A DNA stretch of 12,828 nucleotides, taken from contig CAKMQH010000263.1 in assembly GCA_927911515.1 (NCBI GenBank), positions 1 through 12,828 of the forward strand. Reading direction: 5' to 3'. The notes below the pieces were generated by a model. The model was not told where the DNA came from. It ran no database searches and saw nothing but the letters and a program-made list of their open reading frames with translations. The translations under genes were made by a program, and so were the position numbers. Positions 5,133 to 12,828 of this stretch are shown in pieces (position 1 is the first letter of the stretch; each line of letters opens with the position of its first letter). This DNA is from an uncultured Neisseria sp. (lineage in GTDB: Bacteria > Pseudomonadota > Gammaproteobacteria > Burkholderiales > Neisseriaceae).

Positions 5133-6422
5133 ATGAACCATAATAAACATTACGGGACAATCGCCCATTGGTTCGGGGAAATGAGCCGCGGCTCCATCAT
5201 TTGCGACGAATCTTCGCAACGCATCTTTGCCAACCGCCAATCCCTCCACCCCGATTATCAAGAACCTGAAACCGGACATCGTGTCAGCTTTCAAATTGAA
5301 ACGGAAAACAACCGCGCCGTCGCAAGGGATGTCGAGCGCGTCAATCCGGGTTATAAAAACAATGACAGTGCGGTCATTACGCTGACCGACTGGGATTGGT
5401 CGAAGAATGGTGGTTATGGAATGGATGTTTCAAATGAAGGGCAGCCGGTGTTTGTGCTGGGGCAATTTCTTGCCGACCAAACCCGTACGCCTAGGACGGG
5501 CGACCGTCTTGAGGGTACGCTGCGCCGTCATCCCAACGGGCAATGGCTGCTGGTCGATGCTGTTATCCGCAGTACGCCCGAGTCGGAGCCCGAGCCTGAG
5601 TCGATACACGCTGCGCCCTCGAAAAAAGCACAAGGTCAAACCGTACACTTTTTCCGTCCGGAACACGGTCCTAAAGTTGAAGTCAAAATCGAGCAGCCGT
5701 TGGTTGCCGAAACCCGTTATCCCGCTCCGAAATCCGCCCAAAAGAATCTGTTGCCGCCCAATCAGGTCATGAGCGGTACGATTACCACATGGGATGATGC
5801 CAAAGGCTACGGCTTTATCCGTTTCGGCGACGAATCCCAAAATATTTTCTTCCACATCAGTGCGTACCATTACAATACCAGCCGTCCGCAAACAGGACAG
5901 CGCGTCAGTTTCTACTGCAACCGCCCGATAGAAGGCAACCGCCAGCAAGCCATCAAGGTCGTCCGGCTGGGCGACGAAGCATTCCTGTTTGACGAATTGC
6001 CACCCGACTACAACAGGCTCAACATTGATATGCAGGCACTATTGATCAACAGCGTCATCGCTGTCATTTTCCTGACCGTTGTCGCCGTGCTTTCCAATAA
6101 ACTGTTTTTCATTTACGTCCTTATCAGTATCGCCGCCTTCATTCTCTATCAACAGGATAAGCAGACGGCGATGGAGTCTGCGCGCAAAATCAGACGTAAA
6201 AACGAATACCAAAACCGTATCCCTGAAAACAAATTGCACGCATTCAGCCTGCTGGGCGGCTGGCCCGGCGCATTGGTTGCGCGCGCCGCGTTCCGCCACA
6301 AAACCAAGAAAGTTCCTTTTGTTCAGATTTTCTGGCTGACGGTGGCAATAAATGTTGCCATTACCTATGCCCTGCTGATACATTACGCCGACAATCCTCT
6401 GACGAATTTTCTGAAAAACTAA
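5133..6422 (+). CDS. Membrane protein with cold-shock domain and DUF1294
   Basis: The 429-aa protein combines nucleic-acid-binding and membrane parts. Residues about 214-279 are a cold-shock OB-fold with recognisable RNP1 (KGYGFIRF, 224-231) and RNP2 (NIFFHIS, 237-243). Residues 5-70 (GTI start, TGHRVSF, ending ARDVERV) and about 79-145 (GYGM, TGDRLEG, ending LVDAVI) repeat the same beta-barrel outline without aromatic RNP motifs, so I read them as two degenerate cold-shock-like domains. A Pro/Glu/Lys-rich linker spans about 147-210. Two hydrophobic helices (about 302-320 and 323-340) precede the DUF1294 signature (IPENKLHAFSLLGGWPGA) and a last helix at about 396-416. Cold-shock plus DUF1294 proteins are known in proteobacteria but their role is not established. 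A membrane-anchored RNA-binding role is inference. No SD is obvious. fabD follows 19 nt later, suggesting co-transcription. Confidence 0.85.
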   Translation: MNHNKHYGTIAHWFGEMSRGSIICDESSQRIFANRQSLHPDYQEPETGHRVSFQIETENNRAVARDVERVNPGYKNNDSAVITLTDWDWSKNGGYGMDVSNEGQPVFVLGQFLADQTRTPRTGDRLEGTLRRHPNGQWLLVDAVIRSTPESEPEPESIHAAPSKKAQGQTVHFFRPEHGPKVEVKIEQPLVAETRYPAPKSAQKNLLPPNQVMSGTITTWDDAKGYGFIRFGDESQNIFFHISAYHYNTSRPQTGQRVSFYCNRPIEGNRQQAIKVVRLGDEAFLFDELPPDYNRLNIDMQALLINSVIAVIFLTVVAVLSNKLFFIYVLISIAAFILYQQDKQTAMESARKIRRKNEYQNRIPENKLHAFSLLGGWPGALVARAAFRHKTKKVPFVQIFWLTVAINVAITYALLIHYADNPLTNFLKN

Positions 6423-6441
6423 ACTGAAACAAAGGAATATC

Positions 6442-7368
6442 ATGTCTTTTGCATTTTTCTTCCCTGGTCAGGGTTCGCAAAGCCTTAATATGATGGACGG
6501 CTTCGCAGGACAATCGGTCGTAAAAAACACCTTCGACGAAGCTTCCGCCGTCTTGGGTCAGGATTTGTGGGCGATGATTAACGGTACGGATGTCGACCTC
6601 ATCGGGCAAACCGTGAATACGCAGCCTATCATGCTGGCCGCCGGCGTTGCCGTTTACCGTGCCTATCTTGAAGCGGGTGGCAAAACGCCTGCCGTCGTTG
6701 CCGGCCACAGCCTAGGTGAATACACCGCACTCGTTGCCGCCGGTGCATTGGATTTTGCGGATGCAGTCAAACTCGTCCGTCTGCGTGCCGAACTGATGCA
6801 GTCTGCCGTACCGCAGGGCGTAGGTGCGATGGCGGCGATCCTCGGCTTGGAAGATGAACAGGTTAAAACCATTTGCTCAGAAGCCGCGCAAGGCGAAGTG
6901 GTTGAAGCCGTTAACTTCAATTCGCCCGGACAAGTCGTTATCGCGGGCAATGCCGCCGCTGTCGAGCGTGCCATGAATGCCGCCAAAGAAGCAGGAGCCA
7001 AACGCGCGTTGCCGCTGCCTGTATCCGTTCCTTCGCATTGCAGCCTGATGAAACCTGCCGCAGAGAAACTTGCCGAAGCACTCAAGACCGTTGAAATCAA
7101 ACAACCGCAAATCCGCATCATCCATAATGCCGATGTTGCCGCTTACGATGATGCTGAGAAAATCAAAGACGCACTTGTCCGCCAGCTTTACAGCCCTGTA
7201 CGTTGGACGGAAACCGTTAACGCACTCGTTACAGAAGGCATTACCGAATCCGCCGAATGCGGACCGGGCAAAGTGTTGGCAGGTTTGGCAAAACGCATCA
7301 ACAAAGAAGCCGCGTGCAGCGCTTTGACTAATTCCGAACAAGTCGCTGCCTTTATCGAAGCGCATTAA
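6442..7368 (+). CDS. fabD: Malonyl-CoA:ACP transacylase (FabD)
   Basis: FabD transfers malonyl from CoA to acyl carrier protein, supplying the extender unit used by FabH and later condensing enzymes. The 308-aa product is of standard length and has the oxyanion-hole segment FFPGQGSQ (7-13), the nucleophile Ser90 in GHSLGEY, the carboxylate-binding Arg115 in RLRAE, and His199 in VPSHCSLM as catalytic base. A Gln-Pro segment (NTQPIM, 59-64) is also typical. The start ATG has AAAGGA five bases upstream. The gene lies 19 nt after the cold-shock/DUF1294 gene and is followed by a strong hairpin terminator, so these two probably form one transcription unit separate from fabH. Confidence 0.97.
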   Translation: MSFAFFFPGQGSQSLNMMDGFAGQSVVKNTFDEASAVLGQDLWAMINGTDVDLIGQTVNTQPIMLAAGVAVYRAYLEAGGKTPAVVAGHSLGEYTALVAAGALDFADAVKLVRLRAELMQSAVPQGVGAMAAILGLEDEQVKTICSEAAQGEVVEAVNFNSPGQVVIAGNAAAVERAMNAAKEAGAKRALPLPVSVPSHCSLMKPAAEKLAEALKTVEIKQPQIRIIHNADVAAYDDAEKIKDALVRQLYSPVRWTETVNALVTEGITESAECGPGKVLAGLAKRINKEAACSALTNSEQVAAFIEAH

Positions 7369-7391
7369 ACTTGCCGCCTTGTATGTTTCGG

Positions 7392-7421
7392 ACGACCTTT
7401 CTTAATGAAAGGTCGTTTTTT
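7392..7421 (+). terminator. Rho-independent terminator of fabD
   Basis: ACGACCTTTC (7392-7401) pairs perfectly with GAAAGGTCGT (7407-7416) across a five-base loop, followed by a run of six Ts. It is 23 bp after the fabD stop. The left flank (TTCGGACGACCT) is a one-mismatch uptake sequence, so this is a shortened relative of the DUS terminators. Confidence 0.85.
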
Positions 7422-7600
7422 AATGCCTGTCGGTTGTGTTTGGATAGGGGAGGGAATAGCAACAGGGGGGATGTTTTCCATTCCAGTTTACGATCAATTT
7501 ATTTTGAACATTTAAGGTCGTCTGAAAAAAACTTTACAGAAATAAAAATCGTTATTCATTTAAAAACAGCAATTTCGTCGCATCGGTAACTTCGTTGCGA

Positions 7601-7606
7601 TATAAT
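7601..7606 (+). promoter_or_regulatory. Candidate -10 box for msbA
   Basis: A perfect TATAAT 68 bp before the msbA ATG. No good -35 hexamer is visible at 16-18 bp spacing, so strength and use are uncertain. Confidence 0.4.
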
Positions 7607-7673
7607 CATAAGCTTTACCAATCCGACAGATTGACAAAACATTCAATCTGCATTACTCCGGAATACCGAGCCA

Positions 7674-9527
7674 ATGATAGAAAAACTGACCTTCGGCCTG
7701 TTTACCCAAGAAGATTCGCGCAGCTTCATGCGCTTGATGGCTTATATCCGCCCTTATAAAACCCGCATCATCTTTGCTTTAATTGCTATCTTCGGCGTTG
7801 CTGCCACCGAAAGCTACCTCGCCGCCTTCATTGCCCCGCTGGTCAACCAAGGCTTCGCCCCGCCTTCTGCTCCGCCCGAACTCAATACCGCAGGCGGCAT
7901 CATCGCCACGCTGCAAAACTGGAAAGATCAATTTACCTACCTGATTTGGGGTACGCCCAATAAAGTCTGGGTTGTGCCGGTATTTTTTATCTTTTTGGTC
8001 ATCATTCGAGGCATCAGCCGTTTCGTCAGCACATATCTCTTGACTTGGGTTTCCGTCATGGCAATCAGCCATCTGCGTCGCGATATGTTTGCCAAGATGC
8101 TGCAACTTTCTTCCAGATTTCATCATGAAACCCCGTCCGGCACTGTGCTGATGGATATGGTGCAAATGGCGGAATCATCCATCAGCAACGCCAGCAATGT
8201 TTTTATCGTTCTGACCCGCGATACCATGATTGTCATCGGTTTGGTCTGCGTCCTGCTTTATTTGAACTGGCAGCTCAGCCTGATTGTCGCCCTGATGTTC
8301 CCGTTGCTGTCTTTGTTGTCCCGCTATTACCGCAACCGACTGAAAGACATTATTGCCAGTGCGCAGCAAAGTATCGGTACGCTGAACAATGTCGTCAACG
8401 AAGTCCACCAAGGACACCGAGTGGTCAAACTCTTCGGCGGTCAGAAGAAGGCGTCTGAACGCTTCGCAGATGTCAATAACACCATCGTCCGTCTCGGTAA
8501 AAAAATCACCCAAGCTAGCGCAGCGCGTTCTCCGTTCAGCGAACTGATTGCGTCATTTGCTTTGGCTGTCGTTATCTTTATTGCACTTTGGCAGAGTCAG
8601 CAAGGCTATACCACTATCGGTGAATTTATGGCGTTTATCGTTGCCATGTTGCAAATGCTCGGTCCGATCAAAAACTTGGCGAACATCAGCATTCCCATGC
8701 AGACCATGTTTTTAGCCTCTGACAGCGTCTGCAAATTTCTTGATACTGAACCAGAAGAAGACAAGGGTACGCAGATCCTGTCAAATGTTTCAGGTCGTCT
8801 GAAATTTGAAAACGTTGATGTCCGCTACCACGAAGATGGTAAAAAAGCCTTGGATGGCTTCAATCTTGATATCCGTCAAGGTGAGCGCGTTGCTTTGGTC
8901 GGACGCTCAGGCAGCGGCAAATCCACCGTTGTCAACCTGCTTCCGCGTTTTGTCGAGCCAAGCTCGGGTGCGGTCTATTTGGATGATGCCAACATCGAAG
9001 ACATCAAACTCGACAACCTGCGCTCCCAATTCGCCCTTGTTTCCCAAGATGTTTTCCTGTTTGACGACACTCTTTTGGAAAACGTCCGTTACAGCCGTCC
9101 CGATGCCACTGAAGAAGAAGTATTGGCAGCCCTTAAAGCCGCGAATTTGCAAGACTTGGTTGAAAGCTCGCCATACGGCTTGAACCAACCGATAGGCGCA
9201 AACGGCAACCAACTCTCCGGCGGTCAGCGTCAACGTGTCGCCATTGCCCGCGCCATTTTGAAAGACGCCCCCATCCTGCTTTTGGACGAAGCCACCAGCG
9301 CGCTTGACAACGAATCCGAACGCCTCGTCCAACAAGCTCTCGAACGCTTGATGGAAAACCGTACCAGCATCATCGTCGCCCACCGCCTGACCACCGTCGA
9401 ACAAGCTGACCGTATTATTGTTATGGACGACGGGCATATAGTTGAGCAAGGTTCACACGATCAATTGATGGCGCAAAACGGCTATTACTCTATGCTGCGC
9501 AATATGCCGAAGCAGGCAGTGAATTAA
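7674..9527 (+). CDS. msbA: Lipid A export ATP-binding/permease protein MsbA
   Basis: MsbA is a homodimeric ABC exporter that flips lipid A-core across the inner membrane using ATP. The 617-aa product is a full half-transporter: an N-terminal six-helix exporter domain (about 25-330) and a C-terminal nucleotide-binding domain. The latter has Walker A GRSGSGKST (410-418), signature LSGGQRQR (from 514), Walker B ILLLDE (534-539, catalytic Glu539) and the H-loop His570 in VAHRLTT. It is about 35 residues longer than E. coli MsbA, mainly through a Pro-rich segment between TM1 and TM2 (about 60-95), which from memory is also seen in other neisserial forms. A perfect uptake sequence lies in the coding region at 8792-8803. 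The SD is weak. The glycan genes downstream agree with a lipooligosaccharide role. Other lipid-exporting ABC proteins are the alternative. Confidence 0.92.
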   Translation: MIEKLTFGLFTQEDSRSFMRLMAYIRPYKTRIIFALIAIFGVAATESYLAAFIAPLVNQGFAPPSAPPELNTAGGIIATLQNWKDQFTYLIWGTPNKVWVVPVFFIFLVIIRGISRFVSTYLLTWVSVMAISHLRRDMFAKMLQLSSRFHHETPSGTVLMDMVQMAESSISNASNVFIVLTRDTMIVIGLVCVLLYLNWQLSLIVALMFPLLSLLSRYYRNRLKDIIASAQQSIGTLNNVVNEVHQGHRVVKLFGGQKKASERFADVNNTIVRLGKKITQASAARSPFSELIASFALAVVIFIALWQSQQGYTTIGEFMAFIVAMLQMLGPIKNLANISIPMQTMFLASDSVCKFLDTEPEEDKGTQILSNVSGRLKFENVDVRYHEDGKKALDGFNLDIRQGERVALVGRSGSGKSTVVNLLPRFVEPSSGAVYLDDANIEDIKLDNLRSQFALVSQDVFLFDDTLLENVRYSRPDATEEEVLAALKAANLQDLVESSPYGLNQPIGANGNQLSGGQRQRVAIARAILKDAPILLLDEATSALDNESERLVQQALERLMENRTSIIVAHRLTTVEQADRIIVMDDGHIVEQGSHDQLMAQNGYYSMLRNMPKQAVN

Positions 9528-9608
9528 TCTTAACGGAACCCACTTTACTCGTTTTCAGATAACCTTAAAGCAAAACTTACTTTAAGTGTTTCCTACTTTT
9601 ATGTGCGA

Positions 9609-9614
9609 TATATT
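9609..9614 (+). promoter_or_regulatory. Candidate -10 box before the glycosyltransferase genes
   Basis: TATATT 23 bp before the ATG, with no good -35. The gap after msbA is 110 bp and holds a decayed uptake sequence (two mismatches at 9554-9565) and only a weak AT-rich hairpin (9564-9586). Read-through from msbA is therefore equally possible. Confidence 0.25.
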
Positions 9615-9637
9615 TAAACCAATCAAAAGGGTTAAAA

Positions 9638-10471
9638 ATGAAACCTTTCATAAGCATAGGTATATTAACTTACAATAATCCAATGTCCGAGATAGAAAGA
9701 TGTTTGGAAAGTATTTTCAGCCAAACATACGGTATGGATAACATAGAAGTTATCATCCGTAATCAGGGAAATAAAAAATTAGTTGAGCAAATTAAATCTT
9801 TAGCCGAAGGAAAAGGTTGGGAGATTAAAGTTTATCATGGGGAAAATATTGGGTTTGGTGCAGGGCATAATCAAATTTTTTCTGAAATTTCAAACCAATC
9901 TACGGCATATCTTTGCATGAATCCGGATGGGTTTTTACATGATGAAGGTCTCGAAAAATTAGTGTCTTTCAGTCAGAAAAATGATTGGCACGGTATCGTA
10001 GAAGCAATACAAGAACCAATTATGCATCCCAAAACTTTCAGCCCTAAAACAGGTTTGACTGATTGGTGTTCTGGTGCGTGTGTGCTTATACCGAACGCTA
10101 TTTATCGTCAGATAAACGGTTTTGATGATGACTTTTTCCTGTATTGTGAGGATGTAGATTTATCATGGCGCGTCAAAGCCGCAGGTTATCAGTGCTACAC
10201 CTGTGCCGATGCCTTTTTCTTCCATTATGCAATGGACAGACAATCAAGAGAATCTGAAATTTGGCGTGCGGCAACTTTTCTTGCTTATAAATGGCGTTCT
10301 GAAAAATTCCAAGAAACAGCAATGCAAATGTGGCTTCAACATGTGGATATGAAAAAAAACGATCTATTGGAGCAGCTAGAGCACCTGTCTCAGCATTCCG
10401 TAACAGAAGTATTGAAGGCTAATCCAAATTTTAATAATGGCCTTCATTTTGCACAACCAATGTGGGGTTAA
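9638..10471 (+). CDS. Family 2 glycosyltransferase (rhamnosyltransferase-like)
   Basis: GT2 enzymes have a GT-A fold and transfer sugars from nucleotide donors at the cytoplasmic face. The 277-aa product starts with the family strand ISIGILTYNNP and has NIGFGAGHNQ (70-79), MNPDG (94-98) in the place of the metal-binding DxD, WCSGACVLIP (143-152) and the acceptor-side FLYCEDVDLSWR with Glu171-Asp172. This set resembles WbbL-type rhamnosyltransferases, though donor and acceptor cannot be read from sequence. No transmembrane helix is apparent. AAGGG six bases upstream supports the start. It is visibly richer in A+T than msbA and overlaps its own transcription unit with the next gene (3-nt gap). 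Placement after msbA suggests lipooligosaccharide decoration; other surface glycans are possible. Confidence 0.85.
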   Translation: MKPFISIGILTYNNPMSEIERCLESIFSQTYGMDNIEVIIRNQGNKKLVEQIKSLAEGKGWEIKVYHGENIGFGAGHNQIFSEISNQSTAYLCMNPDGFLHDEGLEKLVSFSQKNDWHGIVEAIQEPIMHPKTFSPKTGLTDWCSGACVLIPNAIYRQINGFDDDFFLYCEDVDLSWRVKAAGYQCYTCADAFFFHYAMDRQSRESEIWRAATFLAYKWRSEKFQETAMQMWLQHVDMKKNDLLEQLEHLSQHSVTEVLKANPNFNNGLHFAQPMWG

Positions 10472-10474
10472 ACC

Positions 10475-11542
10475 ATGAACCAGACCGTTTCTATCGTCAT
10501 CCGTACTATGCCGGGAAGGGAGCATTTTTTAGATAAATGTCTTTTCATTTTGTCGGGTCAGCAATACCAAGATTTAGAGCCTATTGTTGTTGCGCAATGC
10601 AAAACAGATTCGGAATCTGTGGAAAAAATTGATGCGCTTATTGCGAAATGGAAAAAACATTTTCCTAAAATAAGTTTCCTACACCACACTTCCGATACAG
10701 ATGCGCGCGCTAAAAGTCTGAATATGGCGATGAAATATGCTTCTGGACGCTATCTTGCCTTTTTGGATGATGATGACAAAGTTTATCCGCATCATTATCA
10801 ACAAATGGTTCAAGCCTTACAAAAAAGTAAATTTTCATGGGCATATTGTGAAATTGTCAGAGCGGACTTTAATAAAGATGGTCAGTTAGTATCCCGTTCC
10901 TATCCTTTTAGGAGAGGGGACTATTCATTTCATGATCATATAAGGGGAAATTTTATCCCTATCCATGCCTTTGTTGTAGATAGGGAGCGAGCTAAAGATA
11001 TAGGTTTCATTAATGAGACTCTATGTAAGAATGAAGATTATGATTTTCTATTGCGGTTGGCATTTAAATATGAACCATTACATATCCCGAATTATAGTGC
11101 CGAATATTGCATTCGGTCAGATGGCAGCAATACGGTTTTATCATATGGGACAATGACTCATACAGAAGCAGTACAGAAAAGACAAGAATGGGCAGAAGCC
11201 GACCGACAACTGTACCAATTGAAAATTGAACAATTTGGATGGTGGATTAAAGAAATTGATACTATTTCGATTTCTAATCCTTCTTCCAACGATGTAGGCG
11301 GTCATGCTTCTGCACAAATCTACTTGTTAAAAATTTATCATTCTTACACTTGGAAAATCCTCCGCTTGGGTAAAAAAATCAATTGGTTTTTCAGGAGGCG
11401 TCCTAAAAAGAAAAACATCATTCCCGATACGGAAAGTTTAGCACAAGCTGAATTGCTTAAGGTTGTTTTTTCTCCAGCCTGGTTAATCTTAAGTCCTTTA
11501 TATTGTGTAGAGCAATTTCTAAAAAAAATACTAAAAAAATAA
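10475..11542 (+). CDS. Family 2 glycosyltransferase
   Basis: The 355-aa protein has the GT-A start VSIVIRTMPGRE, followed by ARAKSLNMAMKYASGRYLAFLDDDD, in which the Asp cluster at 98-101 is the nucleotide-sugar/metal site, and a later NEDYDFLLRL segment as the catalytic-base region. The last 80 residues or so lie outside the GT core. They include a basic stretch (FFRRRPKKKN) and a hydrophobic segment (about 330-348, with FSPAWLILSPLYCVEQFL), which could attach it to the membrane. The ATG is three bases after the previous stop, so the two genes are surely co-transcribed and probably act in the same pathway. It shares the A+T-rich composition of its neighbour. Sugar specificity is not visible. 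Confidence 0.85.
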   Translation: MNQTVSIVIRTMPGREHFLDKCLFILSGQQYQDLEPIVVAQCKTDSESVEKIDALIAKWKKHFPKISFLHHTSDTDARAKSLNMAMKYASGRYLAFLDDDDKVYPHHYQQMVQALQKSKFSWAYCEIVRADFNKDGQLVSRSYPFRRGDYSFHDHIRGNFIPIHAFVVDRERAKDIGFINETLCKNEDYDFLLRLAFKYEPLHIPNYSAEYCIRSDGSNTVLSYGTMTHTEAVQKRQEWAEADRQLYQLKIEQFGWWIKEIDTISISNPSSNDVGGHASAQIYLLKIYHSYTWKILRLGKKINWFFRRRPKKKNIIPDTESLAQAELLKVVFSPAWLILSPLYCVEQFLKKILKK

Positions 11543-11591
11543 ACTTCCACAAAATTCATATTTCTTTTTTATATTAAGGGATATGAAGTGT

Positions 11592-11631
11592 GTTTTCAGA
11601 CGACCTTTTTGCTCAAAGGTCGTCTGAAAAC
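11592..11631. terminator. DUS hairpin between glycosyltransferase genes, inverted arrangement
   Basis: A perfect 17-bp stem (11592-11608 with 11615-11631) with a six-base loop, built from two uptake sequences (11595-11606 and 11617-11628). Unlike the fabH terminator, the complement copy comes first, and the plus-strand 3' flank is AAAATCCC rather than T-rich. It may terminate poorly in the plus direction. Confidence 0.65.
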
Positions 11632-11668
11632 AAAATCCCTCGCCGATTAACCGCACCAAGCTCAAACC

Positions 11669-12673
11669 ATGAATAAAACCATCATCCTTGCCGTTCCCTA
11701 TATGTACGAACTCGACAAGTGCATCGAAAAAAACCTGCGTTTTTTGGGGTTCGACGTCGTCAACCTGTGTTACGACGACAGGGATTCTTTTTATCCCAAT
11801 ATGGTGAGTAGGGTGAAAAACCTGTATTACAAATATATTGCCAAAGACGGCGACTACAAAAAAGTTTTGAAATACAGCCGCTATCGGGATGACATTGCGC
11901 GTAAGCTGGATTCGTTAAACGGAAAAAAAGCGGATTATGCCTTGTGTATCCGCGCCAATATCTATTCTAAAGAAATCATTGCCGCCATTCGTGCGCACAG
12001 CGAAATATGTGTCAATTACCAATGGGACGGCATCGGAAGGTTTCCCGATATCTTGGAATATCTGGACTATTTTGATCAATGCTGGGTTTTCGATCCGCAA
12101 GATATTGAGCAATATCCGGAGTACGGTTTCAAAGCCACGACCAACTTCTACTTCGATTTGCCTGTTCCCGAATTGCCGTCAAATGACAGCCTCTACTTCC
12201 TCGGCGGATACGAATTGAGGAGGGAAGAGCAGACCAAGCATTTCATCAGCGAAGCGGAACGCCTCGGACTGCCTTTGGATTTCCATATTTATTGCAAAGA
12301 CGATCGTGCCGAAAAAGCCTTTGGAACCAAAGGTATCACTTATCTCGATCGCAGCAGCATTCTGAGTTTCGAAAACAATTTAAGCAAGGTGCAAAGCTGT
12401 GGGGCGGTGGTTGATTTTGCCCAGTTTGACCATTACGGCTTGTCGTTCCGTATATTCGACGCCCTGCGTTTCGATAAAAAACTGATTACGACCAACCAAA
12501 GCATACGGGACTCAGACCTTTATCATCCCGACAATGTGTTTTTATGGGATGGCGGCAGCTTGGACGAATTGCCTGACTTCTTAGCGCGTCCGTATCAGCC
12601 GGTTAGTCCGGATATCAAAGAAAAATATTCGTTTACCCAATGGCTTAACCGTATGCTCGGTATCGGCAATTAA
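11669..12673 (+). CDS. Putative sugar transferase or glycan-biosynthesis protein, unrecognised family
   Basis: I do not recognise this 334-aa protein with certainty. It begins IILAVPYMYELDKCIEKNLRFLGFDV, which looks like the first Rossmann strand and helix of a GT-B enzyme. Alternating blocks follow (YALCIRANIYSKEII, VNYQWDGIGRF, QCWVFDPQDIEQY), with a second half containing LYFLGGYE and a segment around 250-275 (VVDFAQFDHYGLSFRIFDALRFDKKLI cut here into blocks: DFAQFDHYGLS and FRIFDALRFDKKL). The latter resembles the donor-binding region of CgeB-like or LPS-biosynthesis GT-B proteins. No signal peptide or membrane helix is apparent. Base composition is closer to the housekeeping genes than to the two upstream transferases. 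The SD is poor. Its position next to them suggests the same glycan pathway, which is inference. Confidence 0.55.
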   Translation: MNKTIILAVPYMYELDKCIEKNLRFLGFDVVNLCYDDRDSFYPNMVSRVKNLYYKYIAKDGDYKKVLKYSRYRDDIARKLDSLNGKKADYALCIRANIYSKEIIAAIRAHSEICVNYQWDGIGRFPDILEYLDYFDQCWVFDPQDIEQYPEYGFKATTNFYFDLPVPELPSNDSLYFLGGYELRREEQTKHFISEAERLGLPLDFHIYCKDDRAEKAFGTKGITYLDRSSILSFENNLSKVQSCGAVVDFAQFDHYGLSFRIFDALRFDKKLITTNQSIRDSDLYHPDNVFLWDGGSLDELPDFLARPYQPVSPDIKEKYSFTQWLNRMLGIGN

Positions 12674-12726
12674 TTAAGGTGAATCTGTGCCGCAGCCGTT
12701 TTAAGAATTTCATCATTGCCTGATTT

Positions 12727-12828
12727 TATAGTGGATTAAATTTAAATCAGGACAAGGCGACGAAGCCGCAGACAGTACAAATAGTACGGCAAGGCGAGGC
12801 AACGCCGTACTGGTTTAAATTAATCCAC
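12727..12828 (+). mobile_element. Correia repeat enclosed element, truncated by window end
   Basis: It starts TATAGTGGATTAAATTTAAA and contains GACAAGGCGACGAAGCC and TACGGCAAGGCGAGGCAACG, ending in TTAATCCAC at the window edge, just short of the expected final TATA. It matches the reverse complement of the element at 3573-3679 except for three substitutions and one missing base near its right end. It begins 53 bp after the stop of the putative sugar transferase gene. Confidence 0.9.

Larger units (their letters stand above)
7369..7673. other. 305-bp intergenic region between fabD and msbA
   Basis: It contains the fabD terminator (7392-7421), one unpaired perfect uptake sequence at 7515-7526, and a candidate msbA promoter at 7601. 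I see no gene or RNA in the rest; an open frame of 72 codons at 7371-7589 runs through the terminator and is not credible. Confidence 0.6.

Overview
The window looks like a chromosomal segment of a commensal Neisseria. The 12-mer AGGTCGTCTGAA (or its complement) occurs about fifteen times, many copies paired as hairpin terminators. This is the DNA-uptake-sequence dialect known from the N. mucosa / N. sicca / N. subflava side of the genus, not the meningococcal GCCGTCTGAA type. Two Correia-type elements and a dRS3 repeat support the genus. The species cannot be fixed from sequence alone.

Layout. (a) 1-1487, minus strand: a small HAD-type phosphatase inside a perfect inverted repeat of at least 105 bp (1-105 / 560-664), then an inositol-monophosphatase-family gene broken by one extra C in a C6 run. 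(b) 1564-2290, plus strand: rsmE (16S rRNA m3U1498 methyltransferase), divergent from the previous gene and also broken by one extra base, in a T5 run. (c) 2491-3453: fabH. (d) 3454-3973: a repeat-rich spacer with DUS terminator, Correia element, dRS3 and a second, damaged DUS hairpin. (e) 3974-4705, minus strand: a surface-lipoprotein candidate with a TbpB/fHbp-like C-terminal end. (f) 5133-7368: a membrane protein with one clear and two degenerate cold-shock-like domains plus DUF1294, followed 19 nt later by fabD. (g) 7674-9527: msbA, the lipid A-core flippase. (h) 9638-12673: two AT-rich family-2 glycosyltransferases and a third, unrecognised putative sugar transferase. (i) 12727 to the end: a second Correia element, in inverted orientation, cut by the window edge.

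Themes. fabH and fabD supply initiation steps of fatty-acid synthesis, MsbA moves the finished lipid A-core across the inner membrane, and the downstream glycosyltransferases probably decorate lipooligosaccharide or a related surface glycan. The window is therefore largely an envelope-biogenesis region. The first part is housekeeping; the lipoprotein and the glycosyltransferases look accessory.

Most worth a second look: the inverted repeat around the HAD gene, the paired single-base frameshifts in neighbouring divergent genes, the cold-shock/DUF1294 membrane protein between two fatty-acid genes, and the lipoprotein with a tandem 12-mer in its upstream region. I found no CRISPR array, rRNA, tRNA, integrase or transposase gene. 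I do not see a convincing wholly new multi-gene system.
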